Positions 13,481-13,629 of a stretch of DNA of 13,629 nt are shown piece after piece. The notes beneath the pieces are model-generated. The model was not told the DNA's origin, did no database searches, and was given only the letters and a program-made list of their open reading frames with translations. How positions within the stretch are numbered: the stretch's first letter is position 1; each line of letters opens with the position of its first letter. A program made the translations under genes and the position numbers. This DNA is from Candidatus Aminicenantes bacterium UBA2190 (lineage in GTDB: Bacteria; Acidobacteriota; Aminicenantia; UBA2199), in the NCBI GenBank assembly GCA_002335385.1, contig DCVK01000003.1, forward strand, positions 1-13,629. The letters are read 5' to 3'.

Positions 13481-13508
13481 CGTAACGAGTGACGCGTGAC
13501 GCGTGACA
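13481..13508. repeat. Heptamer tandem array (CGTGACG-like), 4 units
   Basis: Four 7-nt units are in phase: CGTAACG at 13481, AGTGACG at 13488, CGTGACG at 13495 and CGTGACA at 13502. This is the reverse complement of the unit at 1084-1111. Confidence 0.75.
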
Positions 13509-13521
13509 AGCAAGAACAAAT

Positions 13522-13608
13522 CCAAACCACAAGTTCCAAAATCCAATGTCCAAAACAAGAACCCTTTCAAGTCTCTTTTTTTTTATTTGGGTCATTGGGA
13601 AATTGGGA
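13522..13608. repeat. Second, less regular copy of the CCAAAAT/TTGGG inverted repeat
   Basis: Units near CCAAAAT in 7-nt phase (13522-13556) are followed by a T9 run (13576-13584) and by TTGGGTCATTGGG at 13587. CCAATG (13543) pairs with CATTGG (13593), and CCAAA (13550) with TTTGG (13586). The right arm is nearly identical to the one at 927-946. The element may run past the window end. Confidence 0.65.
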
Positions 13609-13629
13609 GATATTGTCAAATGTTGTGTA

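Noticed and set aside
12535..13539. 334-codon minus-strand open frame opposite the CBS-ATPase gene
   Set aside because: It runs through repeat DNA at its start and is compositionally biased. The plus strand has clear CBS and ATPase motifs.

Overview
The window (about 13.6 kb, GC-rich genes separated by AT-rich or repeat-filled spacers) looks like chromosomal DNA of an anaerobic bacterium with a formate/ferredoxin/NAD(P)H-based redox metabolism. A membrane-anchored LuxR-type regulator with a propeller/Y_Y_Y sensor end, iron-sulfur flavoprotein modules of the HndABC/Stn/Fds families, a rubrerythrin-like protein and repeat-rich spacers would fit an uncultured lineage such as Aminicenantes-like Acidobacteriota. 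That placement is inference and cannot be settled from this sequence.

Layout. (1) 3-722 (+): the 3' end of a one-component membrane LuxR regulator. (2) 723-1125: a non-coding spacer full of degenerate heptanucleotide repeats, including a large inverted repeat. (3) 11234 down to 1178 (-): one long, tightly spaced operon of eight genes. In order of transcription these are a DRTGG-domain protein, a NuoE-like [2Fe-2S] subunit, an HndB-like thioredoxin-fold protein with no cysteines, a 1024-aa fusion of a NuoF/HndC flavoprotein with a GltD/NfnB-like NADP(H) flavoprotein, a second NuoE, a second NuoF, a cytoplasmic Mo/W formate dehydrogenase catalytic subunit with cysteine at the active site, and a FocA-type formate channel followed by an intrinsic terminator. 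(4) 11235-11585: a divergent control region with a promoter candidate on each strand, a leader hairpin and a perfect-phase 7-nt repeat. (5) 11586-13464 (+): a desulforedoxin/ferritin-like rubrerythrin, a second DRTGG protein and a CBS-pair/anti-sigma-type ATPase. (6) 13465-13629: another heptamer-rich spacer related to the one in (2).

How it may work together. NuoE2-NuoF2-FdhA has the make-up of a soluble NAD-dependent formate dehydrogenase (FdsGBA type), and FocA supplies or exports formate. NuoE1, the HndB-like protein and the NuoF-GltD fusion resemble a Stn/HndABC-type transhydrogenase able to connect NAD(H), NADP(H) and an iron-sulfur donor or acceptor. The operon therefore appears to tie formate oxidation or CO2 reduction to balancing of the NAD, NADP and possibly ferredoxin pools, perhaps by electron bifurcation. 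The DRTGG and CBS-ATPase genes are the kind usually found beside [FeFe]-hydrogenase operons, yet no hydrogenase is present here. Two of the thioredoxin-fold [2Fe-2S] domains in the operon have lost their cluster cysteines.
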